DNA of 64,000 nucleotides from positions 31,396-95,395 of the forward strand of contig NZ_JAEFCF010000017.1 of assembly GCF_016405985.1 (NCBI RefSeq), read 5' to 3'. Below, piece by piece: positions 43,732 through 55,418 of this stretch; position 1 is the first letter of the stretch, and each line of letters starts with the position of its first letter. This stretch comes from Paracoccus sp. IB05 (GTDB taxonomy: Bacteria; Pseudomonadota; Alphaproteobacteria; Rhodobacterales; Rhodobacteraceae). A program made the translations under genes and the position numbers. The notes beneath the pieces are model-generated. The model was not told the DNA's origin, ran no database searches, and saw only the letters and a list, made by a program, of their open reading frames with translations.

Positions 43732-44424
43732 TCAGGCCGGCTCTTTCGGGGTCGGATAGACCAGCCCGCCCGAGACGATCAGCTTGGCCGCATCATCGAC
43801 GCCGGTCTCATCAAGGATCACCAGCTCGCGCGTCGGAACAAAGATCAGCATGCCGCTGGTGAAGGGCGTCAGCCCGACAAACACCGCCGACATCTCGCCG
43901 CCCAGTGTCGCGAGACGTTCCGCGATCTCGCCTTTCGGGCGGGTCGAGATGAAACCAAGCGCCCAGGAGCCGGGGCGGGGAAACTCGACCAGGCAGGCCT
44001 TGTCGAAACTGGTTTCCTTCTTGTTGAAGAAGGTTTCGGCCACCTGTTTGATCGCACCGTAAACAGATCGTACCACCGGCATCCGGTCGACCATCGTCTC
44101 GGCCTTGCGGATAATCGACCGCCCGATCAGCCCCTTGGCGATCCAGCCGACGAGGATGGTGAAAATCAGGAACACCAGCACACCGACACCGCGCACCGGG
44201 AATTCATATTCCGGCCCGAGATAGCGCAAAAGCACCGCATCGGGCTGCCAATAGGCCGGGATCAGCGGCAGGATCCAGCCATCGATCCAGCCAATCACCG
44301 CCCAGACGAGGTAGAGCGTCAGCCCGACCGGCAAGACGACGACAAGGCCGGTGAGAAAGCTGGCCCTGAGGCTTGCGAAAAATCCGCGCTTTTGCGGCGG
44401 AATGGGCAGGATCGGATCGGACAT
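43732..44424 (-). CDS. DUF502 family membrane protein
   Basis: A 230-aa inner-membrane protein with two strong helices (about 19-47 and 84-106) and a soluble C-terminal domain. It matches DUF502 by the pattern FLTGLVVVLPVGLTLYLVW, the segment VRSVYGAIKQVAETF (about 118-132), and the end VPTRELVILDETGVDDAAKLIVSGG. Plant relatives (LCV-like) are associated with membrane trafficking; bacterial function is unknown. SD GGGAG lies a few nt before the ATG. A G8-CG-C8 palindrome lies just upstream. Confidence 0.88.
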   Translation of the reverse strand: MSDPILPIPPQKRGFFASLRASFLTGLVVVLPVGLTLYLVWAVIGWIDGWILPLIPAYWQPDAVLLRYLGPEYEFPVRGVGVLVFLIFTILVGWIAKGLIGRSIIRKAETMVDRMPVVRSVYGAIKQVAETFFNKKETSFDKACLVEFPRPGSWALGFISTRPKGEIAERLATLGGEMSAVFVGLTPFTSGMLIFVPTRELVILDETGVDDAAKLIVSGGLVYPTPKEPA

Positions 44425-44450
44425 GCTATCTCCCTGATAGCGCTAATCTA

Positions 44451-44468
44451 GGGGGGGGCGCCCCCCCC
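44451..44468. repeat. G8-C-G-C8 perfect palindrome
   Basis: Eight G residues, CG, then eight C residues form an 18-bp perfect palindrome upstream of the DUF502 gene and downstream of psuG. Such tracts are prone to slippage and to sequencing error. Confidence 0.85.
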
Positions 44469-44501
44469 GCGCAATGGGCGATCCGGGAAAATCCCGACTG
44501 A

Positions 44502-45419
44502 TCAGGCCTGTTTTACCGAAGCCGCCGCGATCCGGGCGGCGAGCCGGGCATTGTTCAGAACCAGCCCGATATTTGCAGCCAGCGAGCGGCCGCCGGTCAG
44601 CTCATAGATCCGGTCGAGAAGGAAAGGCGTCACCTGTTTTGCCGTGATGTGACCCGCCGCGACCTCGACCAGCGCGGCCTCGACATGGGGCATGATCTCG
44701 GTCAGCGGGATCTCATGTTCCGGGGGGATCGGGTTGACCACCAACTGGCCGCCGGGAATGCCGAGCGCCGCGCGCATGGCCGCCGCCGCCGCGATCTGCG
44801 CCGGATCATCCATCCGCAGGGGCGCCTTCAGGCCCGAGTCGCGCGACCAGAAGGCCGGCAGATCGTCCTGGCCGAAAGCGATCACCGGCACGCCGGCGGT
44901 TTCAAGATATTCCAGGGTCTTCGGCAGGTCGAGAATCGCCTTGGCGCCTGCCGCCACCACCGTCACCGGGGTCTGGGCGAGCTCCTGAAGATCGGCAGAG
45001 ATATCGAACGAGGTCTCGGCACCGCGATGTACGCCGCCGATGCCGCCGGTCGCGAAAGTGGTGATGCCCGCAAGCCGTGCGCAGATCATCGTCGCCGCCA
45101 CCGTCGTCGCGCCATTGCCGCCCCGGACCATACAGGCCGCCAGATCGGCGCGCGAAAGTTTCGCCACATCGGTGAACTGGCCAAGCGCGTTCAGCTCGGC
45201 CTCGGTCAGCCCGATATGGATGCGGCCCTGTAGCACCGCCATGGTCGCGGGCACGGCGCCGGCGGCGCGGATTTCGGCCTCGACCCTGGCGGCGGTTTCG
45301 ACATTTTCCGGCCAGGGCATGCCATGGGTGATGATGGTCGATTCCAGGGCAACCAGGGGCATGCCGTTTTTGCGGGCCAGGGTCACTTCGGGCGAGAAGG
45401 TCAGCGGGATCTGGGTCAT
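44502..45419 (-). CDS. psuG: Pseudouridine-5'-phosphate glycosidase
   Basis: Cleaves pseudouridine 5'-phosphate to uracil and ribose 5-phosphate, reversing the unusual C-C glycosidic bond. It has 305 aa with family motifs VALESTIITHGMPWPENVET (about 23-42), GRIHIGLTEAEL, TTVAATMICARLAGITTFATGG (split about 103-124) with the active-site region, and FATGGIGGVHRG. The C-terminal TGGRSLAANIGLVLNNA binds the phosphate end. Its ATG overlaps the psuK stop (TGATG), so kinase and glycosidase are translationally coupled. Confidence 0.95.
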   Translation of the reverse strand: MTQIPLTFSPEVTLARKNGMPLVALESTIITHGMPWPENVETAARVEAEIRAAGAVPATMAVLQGRIHIGLTEAELNALGQFTDVAKLSRADLAACMVRGGNGATTVAATMICARLAGITTFATGGIGGVHRGAETSFDISADLQELAQTPVTVVAAGAKAILDLPKTLEYLETAGVPVIAFGQDDLPAFWSRDSGLKAPLRMDDPAQIAAAAAMRAALGIPGGQLVVNPIPPEHEIPLTEIMPHVEAALVEVAAGHITAKQVTPFLLDRIYELTGGRSLAANIGLVLNNARLAARIAAASVKQA

Positions 45420-46315
45420 CAGTTGATATCTCCGGAAACATAGGTGGCGGCGGCCAGGAGGGCGGCGTGCAAAGCCGCCTCGCGGGGCAGCCCGCGCAGT
45501 TCGGCTGCGATATGGGCGGCCATGAAAGTGTCGCCGGCGCCGGTCACCCGGGTCACGAGGACCTGCGGCGGGCCGCCGGAAACGGTGGGTCTCAAACGGC
45601 AGGCCTCGGCCGCCGGGCGGCCGCCATCGGTGACCAGCACCCGCGCGGCGCCGCGCGCGATCAGGGCATCGGCGGCCGTGGCGGCGATGTCGAAAGCGCC
45701 TCCTGCCAGCAGCCCGGCCTCTTCGAGATTGAGATAAAGCGTCGCGCCGGGATGGGCGAGGAGCGGGCGCAGCCTTCCGGCCTTGCCGGGGCTTGCCGGC
45801 GCAATCCTGAGATCGGCCTCGCGAAACAGCGGTGAAGTGGCGATTTCCGCGAGCAGCGCTTCGGTCAGATTGCCGTCAAGCGCGATCAGCCCGGCCCAGG
45901 GGGCGGTCGCGCAGCCGAGCCGGCCATCTTCCAGCGGGGCAAGAATACGCGCGCCGGCCAGTTCCAGCGAATGGGCATCGGCGATGGCGGCGATCAGCCC
46001 GTTCGCGCCTTCGACCGCCAGATAGCGGTCGGTCGGCAAATCCTCGGATCGCAGCGCAAACCCGGTGCCGACGCCAAGCGCGGTACAGGCGCGGATCAGG
46101 TCATCGCCCTCGGCGTCGCAGCCGATCAGTGTCAGCATCTCGGGGCTGAGGCCAAATCGCGCCAGCCCCATGGCGATATTCAGCGCGACGCCGCCGGGCA
46201 GGCGGGTGATACGACCAGGCACATCCGAGCCCCGCCGCATCACGGCCGGGCTGCGCCCGATAATGTCCCACAGAACCGAGCCGATACAGAGAATCCGCGA
46301 TACATCTGTCATCAT
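45419..46315 (-). CDS. psuK: PfkB-family sugar kinase, probable pseudouridine kinase
   Basis: Ribokinase-family kinase of 298 aa. The N-terminal glycine motif LPGGVALNIAMGLARFG (about 38-54) and the C-terminal PfkB signature VTGAGDTFMAAHIAAEL (about 249-265), with the catalytic aspartate, are clear. Coupling to psuG indicates phosphorylation of pseudouridine to pseudouridine 5'-phosphate, the step before PsuG. Two ATGs in tandem follow AAGAGG; the second has better SD spacing. It is divergent from uvrA and shares the intergenic region that contains the SOS box. Confidence 0.9.
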   Translation of the reverse strand: MMTDVSRILCIGSVLWDIIGRSPAVMRRGSDVPGRITRLPGGVALNIAMGLARFGLSPEMLTLIGCDAEGDDLIRACTALGVGTGFALRSEDLPTDRYLAVEGANGLIAAIADAHSLELAGARILAPLEDGRLGCATAPWAGLIALDGNLTEALLAEIATSPLFREADLRIAPASPGKAGRLRPLLAHPGATLYLNLEEAGLLAGGAFDIAATAADALIARGAARVLVTDGGRPAAEACRLRPTVSGGPPQVLVTRVTGAGDTFMAAHIAAELRGLPREAALHAALLAAATYVSGDIN

Positions 46316-46423
46316 CCTCTTGTCGCGCAGTTTTCAGCGCCACGCCAGCCTGTGTGGTCCAGGGGGGCATCGCCTGCGCGGGCGCCGGCGACAAAATGCG
46401 CAGGCCCCGCTAAGTTGAATAAT

Positions 46424-46438
46424 GTTCATATTTCGTTC
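46424..46438 (+). promoter_or_regulatory. LexA-binding SOS box upstream of uvrA
   Basis: GTTC-ATATTTC-GTTC fits exactly the alphaproteobacterial LexA site GTTC-N7-GTTC known from Rhodobacter recA and uvrA promoters. It lies 83 nt before the uvrA start in the psuK-uvrA divergent region. Confidence 0.85.
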
Positions 46439-46521
46439 ACGAATTGCAGTTGGCGCGGCGCGGATTTTATCCTATCTCTCTTTCGCGTTTATCCCCTGAG
46501 TGTCGAGATGGCGGTGTGATG

Positions 46522-49374
<2,853 letters not shown>

Positions 49375-49886
49375 GCCGCCAGAACCCTTTCAGCCGGGCC
49401 TGGATTTCCCGGGCGGTACTTTCAGGCCCGGTTCACCCGGGTCTGGGTCATAAGGCCGCGCAGGTCGCTCTGTCGAACTGATCCTTCAGACCGGATCATA
49501 GCGGGATGTCTGCGCGCTTCCTGATCATTGAGGGCCTCTCCTGCCTCACTTGCAGGCGAAACCGGTCTGCTCGGCCGGCGCTGCATCGAGAATCAACCTT
49601 TCCTCTGCGGAAAATCACGGCGTCTGTAAGCACCTCTCGCGACGTCTGGCTGCTGCTCTGTACTGCCCTGGCCCGAAGACCGGCCCTCCTTGCGGCGGAG
49701 TTCCTTTTTTGAGGCACTTTTTCAGGCAGATTTCCTGCGCGCCCCGGTCGCATCGCTTTGGCGGCCGGGATCTTTTATTGCCCGTTGCATTGCGCTGCCG
49801 CATTTGCTTACGTCTGTGGCAAGAGAGCGGTTAATCCGCCGCAGAATTCGGCTGGCCAGGCCAGCACTGAAGTCAGGGAGAACTGA
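49375..49886. other. 512-nt gene-free region between uvrA and potA
   Basis: A 9-bp stem CCGGGCCTG (49394-49402) / CAGGCCCGG (49423-49431) with a 20-nt loop follows the uvrA stop and may end its transcript. The rest has short frames on both strands without SD or family resemblance. A T-rich stretch at 49706-49731 lacks a proper stem. The potA promoter should lie in the last 150 nt, but I cannot assign it. Confidence 0.5.
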
Positions 49887-50990
49887 GTGACGGTTGATCC
49901 GAAGAACGACGCTTTCGTCGCTTTCGAGCATGTTCAAAAAAGCTATGACGGTGTCTCGCTGGTCGTTAAGGATCTGAACCTCCATATCGCCAAGGGCGAG
50001 TTTCTGACCATGCTCGGGCCATCGGGATCGGGTAAGACCACCTGCCTGATGATGCTGGCGGGGTTCGAGACGGCGACCCATGGCGAGATCCTTCTGGATG
50101 GCCGCCCGATCAATCAGGTGCCGCCGCATAAGCGCGGCATCGGGATGGTGTTCCAGAATTACGCGCTTTTCCCGCATATGACGGTGGGGGAGAACCTCTC
50201 CTTCCCGCTGGAAGTGCGCGGCATGGGTAAGGATGAGCGCGAGACGCGGGTGAAACGCGCGCTGGATATGGTGCAGATGGGGGCCTTTATCGCGCGGCGC
50301 CCGGCGCAATTGTCAGGCGGGCAGCAGCAGCGTATCGCGCTTGCGCGGGCATTGGTGTTCGACCCGAAACTGGTGCTGATGGACGAGCCGCTCGGCGCGC
50401 TCGACAAACAGCTGCGCGAGCATATGCAGTTTGAAATCAAGCGCCTGCACGAATCCCTCGGCATCACGGTCGTCTATGTGACCCATGACCAGGGCGAGGC
50501 ATTGACCATGTCCGACCGGGTCGCGGTGTTCAATGATGGCCGGATCCAGCAGCTTGCTCCGCCCGCCGATCTCTATGAACGCCCCGAAAACAGTTTTGTC
50601 GCGCAGTTCATCGGCGAGAACAACAAGCTGCCGGGCACGATTGAGGAGATCGGCGGCGGCAAGGCACGGGTGCGGCTTTCGACCGGCGAGCTGATCGACG
50701 CGACGCCGGTGAATGTCACTGCGAATGGTCAGAAAACGCTGGTCTCGATCCGGCCGGAACGGATCGAGTTCAAGCCCTCGCTGATGCCGCCGGGTGCGCT
50801 GACGCTGGATGCCGAAGTGCTGGAGGTCGTCTATATGGGCGACATCCTGCGCACCCGGATGCGCGTCGCCGGGACCGACGATTTTGTGGTCAAATGCCGC
50901 AATACGCTGGATCAGACCCGGCTGAGCCCGGGCGAAAAGATCAAGGTTGGCTGGCATCCGGAAGATGCCCGCGCGCTTGACGCGGTCTGA
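49887..50990 (+). CDS. potA: Polyamine-type ABC transporter ATP-binding protein
   Basis: ATPase of a PotABCD-like importer, 367 aa. Walker A GPSGSGKTT (about 46-54), Q-loop VFQNYALFPHM, signature LSGGQQQR (about 143-150), Walker B LVLMDEPLGALD and switch VTHDQGEA are present. A C-terminal TOBE domain (about 280-360) follows, as in PotA/CUT1-type ATPases. The start is GTG with GGGAG about 8 nt upstream. It is the first gene of an importer cluster running to 55337. A hairpin separates it from the binding-protein gene. Confidence 0.9.
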   Translation: MTVDPKNDAFVAFEHVQKSYDGVSLVVKDLNLHIAKGEFLTMLGPSGSGKTTCLMMLAGFETATHGEILLDGRPINQVPPHKRGIGMVFQNYALFPHMTVGENLSFPLEVRGMGKDERETRVKRALDMVQMGAFIARRPAQLSGGQQQRIALARALVFDPKLVLMDEPLGALDKQLREHMQFEIKRLHESLGITVVYVTHDQGEALTMSDRVAVFNDGRIQQLAPPADLYERPENSFVAQFIGENNKLPGTIEEIGGGKARVRLSTGELIDATPVNVTANGQKTLVSIRPERIEFKPSLMPPGALTLDAEVLEVVYMGDILRTRMRVAGTDDFVVKCRNTLDQTRLSPGEKIKVGWHPEDARALDAV

Positions 50991-51006
50991 GATTGCAAAA
51001 GCGCGC

Positions 51007-51028
51007 GCCCCGGATCGTCATCCGGGGC
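51007..51028 (+). other. Hairpin between potA and the binding-protein gene
   Basis: Perfect 9-bp stem GCCCCGGAT / ATCCGGGGC with loop CGTC, then only three T residues. It may act as a partial terminator or RNA-stability element that lets the binding protein be made in larger amounts than the ATPase. Confidence 0.6.
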
Positions 51029-51125
51029 TTTACCAGGGGGCTGTAAAAGCGGGCACCAGACCCGCGCGGCCCCGAGGTCACTGTTTTCCCCCGAACGGGG
51101 TCCAATTTCAACACGGGAGACTGAA

Positions 51126-52205
51126 ATGAAGAAACTGCTCGTCCTCTCCACCGCGCTTGGTGGGTTCGCGCTGCCCGCACTGGCTCAGGAGGTCACGGTC
51201 ATGGGCTGGGGCGGCGCCTATGCCAACAGCCAGATCGAAGCCTATTTCAAACCCTTCACCGAAAAGACCGGCATCAAGGTAAATTCAATCGATTCCGACA
51301 ATCCGGCGATCCCGGTCAAGGCGCAGGTCGATGCGGGCAATGTGACCGTTGATGTGGCTGTGCTTGAAATTGCCGATGCCGTGCGTCTCTGCGACGAAGG
51401 CCAGCTGGTCCAGATCGATGGCGCCGATCTGCCCGATGGCGCCGATGGCACCAAGGCCATGGACGATTTCCTTCCCGGCACCGTGACCGAATGCATGGTT
51501 GCAGCCGATATCTTTGCGACCATCATCGGGTATGACACCACGAAGTTCCCTGAGGGCGCCGGCCCGACCACCATCGCCGATTTCTTCGATACCGAGAAAT
51601 TCCCCGGCAAACGTGGCGTTCGCAAGAACCCTAAAGTCACGCTTGAAATGGCGCTGATGGCGGATGGCGTTCCGGCGGCTGAGGTCTATGCCGTGCTCGA
51701 GACCCCGGAAGGCGTCGACCGCGCCTTCGCAAAGCTCGATACGATCAAGAAAGATGCCGTGTTCTGGGATGCCGGCGCACAGCCGCCGCAGCTTCTGGCG
51801 GATGGCGAGGTGGTGATGACCATGGCCTATAATGGCCGGATCTTCAACGCGGCCCATGGCGAGAACAAGCCTTTCGACATCGTCTGGGACGGCCAGGTCT
51901 ATGAATGGGAAGGCTTTGCGATCCCGAAAGGTGCCCCCAACGAAGCCGGCGCCCTCGAGCTGATCAAATACGCAACCTCGAGCGAGGTTTCGGCGAAAGC
52001 GGCCTCTTACATCTCTTACGGCCCGCCGCGGAAATCGGCTGCAGCTTTCGTCGGCAATATCGACGGCACCGACAAGCCGATGCTGCCGAACCTGCCGACC
52101 GCGCCGCAAAACCTCGGCAATGCGCTGGCCTCGTCGCAGGATTTCTGGGTCGACCGCGATACCGAACTGGGCGAGCGCTATAACGCCTGGCTTGTGTCGA
52201 ACTGA
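51126..52205 (+). CDS. potD: Periplasmic polyamine-type substrate-binding protein
   Basis: Extracellular solute-binding protein of 359 aa with a clear signal peptide (MKKLLVLSTALGGFALPALA, cleavage near residue 20). The mature start EVTVMGWGGAYANSQIEAYF and the middle WDAGAQPPQLLADGEVVM belong to the PotD/PotF group (SBP_bac_8 type). The ligand cannot be fixed: spermidine/putrescine is the family default, but close relatives bind other amines or opines. SD GGGAGACTG precedes the ATG. The permease genes follow after the DUF2314 gene. Confidence 0.85.
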   Translation: MKKLLVLSTALGGFALPALAQEVTVMGWGGAYANSQIEAYFKPFTEKTGIKVNSIDSDNPAIPVKAQVDAGNVTVDVAVLEIADAVRLCDEGQLVQIDGADLPDGADGTKAMDDFLPGTVTECMVAADIFATIIGYDTTKFPEGAGPTTIADFFDTEKFPGKRGVRKNPKVTLEMALMADGVPAAEVYAVLETPEGVDRAFAKLDTIKKDAVFWDAGAQPPQLLADGEVVMTMAYNGRIFNAAHGENKPFDIVWDGQVYEWEGFAIPKGAPNEAGALELIKYATSSEVSAKAASYISYGPPRKSAAAFVGNIDGTDKPMLPNLPTAPQNLGNALASSQDFWVDRDTELGERYNAWLVSN

Positions 52206-52276
52206 GCTGAAACGGGGGTGCGGGGGGATATCCTCCCGCACCCCCGCCATTCCCTCCCTGTCGCCAGAGTGCTGTG

Positions 52277-52846
52277 ATGACCTTTGCCCAACCGAGCCGG
52301 ATCGCCGCTGCCCTGTTTCTTGGTCTCGGGCTTGCGCTCGCGATGCCGCCGGAGTTGCAGGCCAGAGATACCGGGGCAGAGACGGGGTCGAAATCGGGTG
52401 CGATGGCCTTTCTCACCGCCGACATCGCGATGAATGCCGCGATGGAGGCCGCGCGTGCGAGCCTGCCATCTGTGCTGGCGACGGCTGCGAAATCCGATCT
52501 CTCCGATCACAGCTATATGGTGAAATGGGCGCATCCGGTTGATCTGGGGGATGCCGGCACCGAACACAGCTGGGTCGTGCTGACGGGCGTTCGCGGTGGT
52601 CTTGTCGAAGGGACACTGGCCGCCCAGCCGCAGGGCTTTCACGGCAAGGCCGGCGATCCGGTGACTTTCCCCGCAAGCGAGATATCGGACTGGATGCGGT
52701 TTCGGCCCGATGGGGTGATCGAAGGCGGCTATACGACCCGCGTGATGATCAGCCAGATGAGTGAGGAGGAGCGCGCCTCTTATGATGTCGAATTCGCCGC
52801 ATTGCCCGCCGCGCGCCCCGGTCTGAAAATCAGCGCCGGCAACTGA
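52277..52846 (+). CDS. DUF2314 domain exported protein
   Basis: A 189-aa protein with a signal-like N-terminus (MTFAQPSRIAAALFLGLGLA, about 1-30) and a C-terminal DUF2314 domain (about 70-170). It has the typical EHSWVVLTGVRGGLVEGTLA, AGDPVTFPASEISDWM and GGYTTRVMI. DUF2314 proteins such as YegJ have no established role. The gene lies between the binding protein and permease genes of an ABC importer, in the same orientation, with gaps of 71 and 138 nt. A GTG one codon upstream is an alternative start; the SD is weak. Confidence 0.8.
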   Translation: MTFAQPSRIAAALFLGLGLALAMPPELQARDTGAETGSKSGAMAFLTADIAMNAAMEAARASLPSVLATAAKSDLSDHSYMVKWAHPVDLGDAGTEHSWVVLTGVRGGLVEGTLAAQPQGFHGKAGDPVTFPASEISDWMRFRPDGVIEGGYTTRVMISQMSEEERASYDVEFAALPAARPGLKISAGN

Positions 52847-52984
52847 CCGGCTTCGCCTTACTTCGTGACGGGCCCTCTCGTGGACCGGACCATGCCCGCC
52901 CGGCCCTGAGACGCGATCCAGGCCGGACCAACCAGAAGAATAAGCGCCCCCGCCTGTGCGGGGCAGAAGTTTCAGGACAGAATT

Positions 52985-54247
52985 ATGGCAGAAACCACGA
53001 TGGATTCCACCGCCGCCGGGCTGACGACAGCCGATGGCCGCCCGCTGAAAGTGGCGCTGGCCGCCGCACAGTCGCGGGCGAAACGGCGGGCCTTCCTGCT
53101 GGTTCTGCCGCTCTTGCTGTTCATCGTGATCACCTTCGCGCTGCCGATCGGGCAGATGCTGCAACGCTCGCTCTATCATGACGGGTTTTCCAAGGCCTCG
53201 CCCGCGCTCGGCGCCTGGTTTGCCGCCAATCCGGCCGGCACCGAACCCGATGAGGCCGCCTATGCCGCGCTCGCCTCCGACCTGCTTTTGATGAAGGAAA
53301 ACCGGCTTGCCGGTGAAGCGGGCACCCGGATCAACTATTCCATGCCCGGGACACGCTCGCTGATCACCTCGGCTGCGCGCGGCGCGGATGATCTGCAGCC
53401 GCCTTACCGCGAGGCCCTGCTGGCGCAGGACAGGAAATGGGGCGAGCCGCTTTTGTGGGTCGCGATGCGGGAGGCGGCCTCGCCCTGGACCACCGATTTC
53501 TACCTCTCCGGCATCGATATGCAGCGCTCCGCGGATGGCGGTATCGAGCGCGTGGCCGAGGTGAACCGCGTCTATATCTGGCTCTATGTCCGGACCTTCC
53601 TGCTTTCGGCGGTGATCACCGGCATCTGCCTGCTGCTGGCTTTCCCGATCGCCCATATGCTGGCGACGCTGCCGATGGCAAAGGCCAATCTGCTGATGAT
53701 CCTCGTGCTGCTGCCGTTCTGGACCTCGCTTCTGGTGCGGACGACGTCCTGGATCGTCTTGTTGCAGGGCCAGGGGGTGATCAATTCCCTGCTGGTCTCG
53801 ATGGGAGTGATCGATGACAGCGGGCGGCTCGCGCTGATCTATAACCAGACCGGCACGATCATCGTGATGGTGCATATCCTGCTGCCCTTCATGGTGCTGC
53901 CGCTCTATTCGGTGATGCGGGTGATCCCGCCCAGCTATGCCCGCGCGGCGCGCTCGCTCGGCGCCACCTCCTGGACCACCTTCCGCCGCATCTACCTGCC
54001 GCAAACCCTGCCGGGGATCGGCGCGGGCGTGCTCCTCGTCTTCATCCTGGCGGTCGGCTATTACATCACGCCCGCGCTTGTCGGCGGCGCTGATGGTCAG
54101 CTCTTCTCGAACCAGATCCAGTTCCATATGACCAAATCCAACTGGAGCCAGGCCGCTGCCCTCGCCGCGATGCTGCTCGCCGGCGTGTTGCTCCTCTACT
54201 GGCTCTATGACCGTCTGATCGGCATCGACAAGCTCAAGCTCGGCTGA
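52985..54247 (+). CDS. potB: Polyamine-type ABC transporter permease (PotB-like)
   Basis: First membrane subunit of the importer, 420 aa. TM1 lies at about 36-58. A large periplasmic segment of about 130 residues follows, longer than in E. coli PotB. Five more helices complete the MetI-type domain, with the EAA coupling motif ARAARSLGATSWTTFRRIYL (about 321-340). Such extended PotB proteins are seen in alphaproteobacteria. It is separated from potC by 136 nt, which include a GC-rich inverted repeat (GGGGGCG-aag-CGCCCCC near 54315). Confidence 0.88.
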   Translation: MAETTMDSTAAGLTTADGRPLKVALAAAQSRAKRRAFLLVLPLLLFIVITFALPIGQMLQRSLYHDGFSKASPALGAWFAANPAGTEPDEAAYAALASDLLLMKENRLAGEAGTRINYSMPGTRSLITSAARGADDLQPPYREALLAQDRKWGEPLLWVAMREAASPWTTDFYLSGIDMQRSADGGIERVAEVNRVYIWLYVRTFLLSAVITGICLLLAFPIAHMLATLPMAKANLLMILVLLPFWTSLLVRTTSWIVLLQGQGVINSLLVSMGVIDDSGRLALIYNQTGTIIVMVHILLPFMVLPLYSVMRVIPPSYARAARSLGATSWTTFRRIYLPQTLPGIGAGVLLVFILAVGYYITPALVGGADGQLFSNQIQFHMTKSNWSQAAALAAMLLAGVLLLYWLYDRLIGIDKLKLG

Positions 54248-54383
54248 AAACGCGCAGGGGCACCACAGACGGCCCCTGTCATTTTCTGTCCTTAAATATC
54301 CTCTGGGGGTCCGGGGGGCGAAGCGCCCCCGGCGCCTTTCTCCCGCTCCAGCCAGACAAGATACCACCTGTCAGGAGACAGCC

Positions 54384-55337
54384 ATGGCCCTTCCGACCTA
54401 TGCCGACCCGCTCGAGCGCGCCTGGTATTACACCTATATCGTGATCTGCACGCTCATTTTCATCTTCCTGATCGCGCCGATCCTGGTCATCATCCCGCTC
54501 TCCTTCAACGCAGAGCCCTATTTCACCTTTACCTCGAAGATGCTGAGCTTCGATCCGGAGGGCTATTCCCTGCGCTGGTATGACGAGCTGGTGGTCAAGG
54601 GGATGCAAAGCACCGGCGCCACCGGCGCGGCCTGGTGGTCGGATATGTGGCAGAACTCGGTCTGGGTGAAAGCAGCGAAAAACTCGGTGATCATCGGCTT
54701 CTGGGCGACGATTCTCTCGACGGTGCTGGGGACGCTCGCAGCCCTTGGCCTGTCGCGCCCGGAAATGCCCTGGCGCCGGCTGATCATGGCGGTGCTGATC
54801 TCGCCGATGATCGTGCCGATCATCATCGTCGCCACGGGGATGTTCTTTTTCTATTCGAACCCCTGTTCGGTCATTGGCGTGACCTGCGGCACCGAAGAAC
54901 AGCCCTGGCGGCTGACCTCGACCTATACCGGCGTGATCCTCGCCCATGCAGCCCTTGGCATTCCCTTCGTGATCATCACTGTGACGGCAACGCTTTCGGG
55001 CTTTGACCAGTCGCTGATCCGTGCAGCCGCAAGCCTTGGCGCCAACCCGCGCACGACGTTTTTCAAGGTGATCATGCCGCTGATCCTGCCCGGCGTGATC
55101 TCGGGCGCGCTTTTCGCCTTCGTCACCTCCTTCGACGAGGTGGTGGCAGTCCTGCTGATCGCGGGCCCGGAACAGCAGACCATCCCGCGCCAGATGTGGA
55201 ATGGCATCCGCGAAGCGATCTCGCCCGCGATCCTTGCCGTGGCAACGATCCTCGTGGTGATTTCCATCGCGCTGCTGACCACGATCGAAGTCCTGCGCCG
55301 CCGCTCGGATGCGATGCGCGGCGTTACGGGGCGCTGA
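54384..55337 (+). CDS. potC: Polyamine-type ABC transporter permease (PotC-like)
   Basis: Second membrane subunit, 317 aa with six predicted helices (the first at about 20-42). The MetI-type EAA motif is IRAAASLGANPRTTFFKVIM (about 213-232). A periplasmic insert after TM1 (about 45-95) contains WYDELVVKGMQSTG. SD CAGGAGA precedes the ATG by a few nt. It is the last gene of the pot-like set; paired hairpins follow its stop, between it and the convergent AEC carrier gene. Confidence 0.9.
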   Translation: MALPTYADPLERAWYYTYIVICTLIFIFLIAPILVIIPLSFNAEPYFTFTSKMLSFDPEGYSLRWYDELVVKGMQSTGATGAAWWSDMWQNSVWVKAAKNSVIIGFWATILSTVLGTLAALGLSRPEMPWRRLIMAVLISPMIVPIIIVATGMFFFYSNPCSVIGVTCGTEEQPWRLTSTYTGVILAHAALGIPFVIITVTATLSGFDQSLIRAAASLGANPRTTFFKVIMPLILPGVISGALFAFVTSFDEVVAVLLIAGPEQQTIPRQMWNGIREAISPAILAVATILVVISIALLTTIEVLRRRSDAMRGVTGR

Positions 55338-55347
55338 AGATGTCGAC

Positions 55348-55395
55348 GATTTCTTGAGAAAGAAATCGGGCCGGAGTTTTCCTTAAAACTCCGGC
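55348..55395. terminator. Two adjacent hairpins between convergent genes
   Basis: The first is GATTTCTT / AAGAAATC with loop GAGA (55348-55367). The second is GCCGGAGTTTT / AAAACTCCGGC with loop CCTT (55370-55395). They lie 10 nt after the potC stop and 23 nt from the AEC gene stop, a good place for a bidirectional terminator. The tandem layout resembles the palindrome pair at 42607-42651. Confidence 0.7.
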
Positions 55396-55418
55396 TCACC
55401 AAACCCGGGCTCACCGCG

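Noticed and set aside
49706..49731. T-rich run resembling a terminator or sRNA end before potA
   Set aside because: The only upstream stem is 4 bp (CTCC/GGAG), too weak to support a terminator or an sRNA.
52178..54367. Minus-strand open frame of 729 codons opposite the DUF2314 and potB genes
   Set aside because: Antisense shadow; the plus-strand products have signal peptide, membrane helices and the EAA motif.
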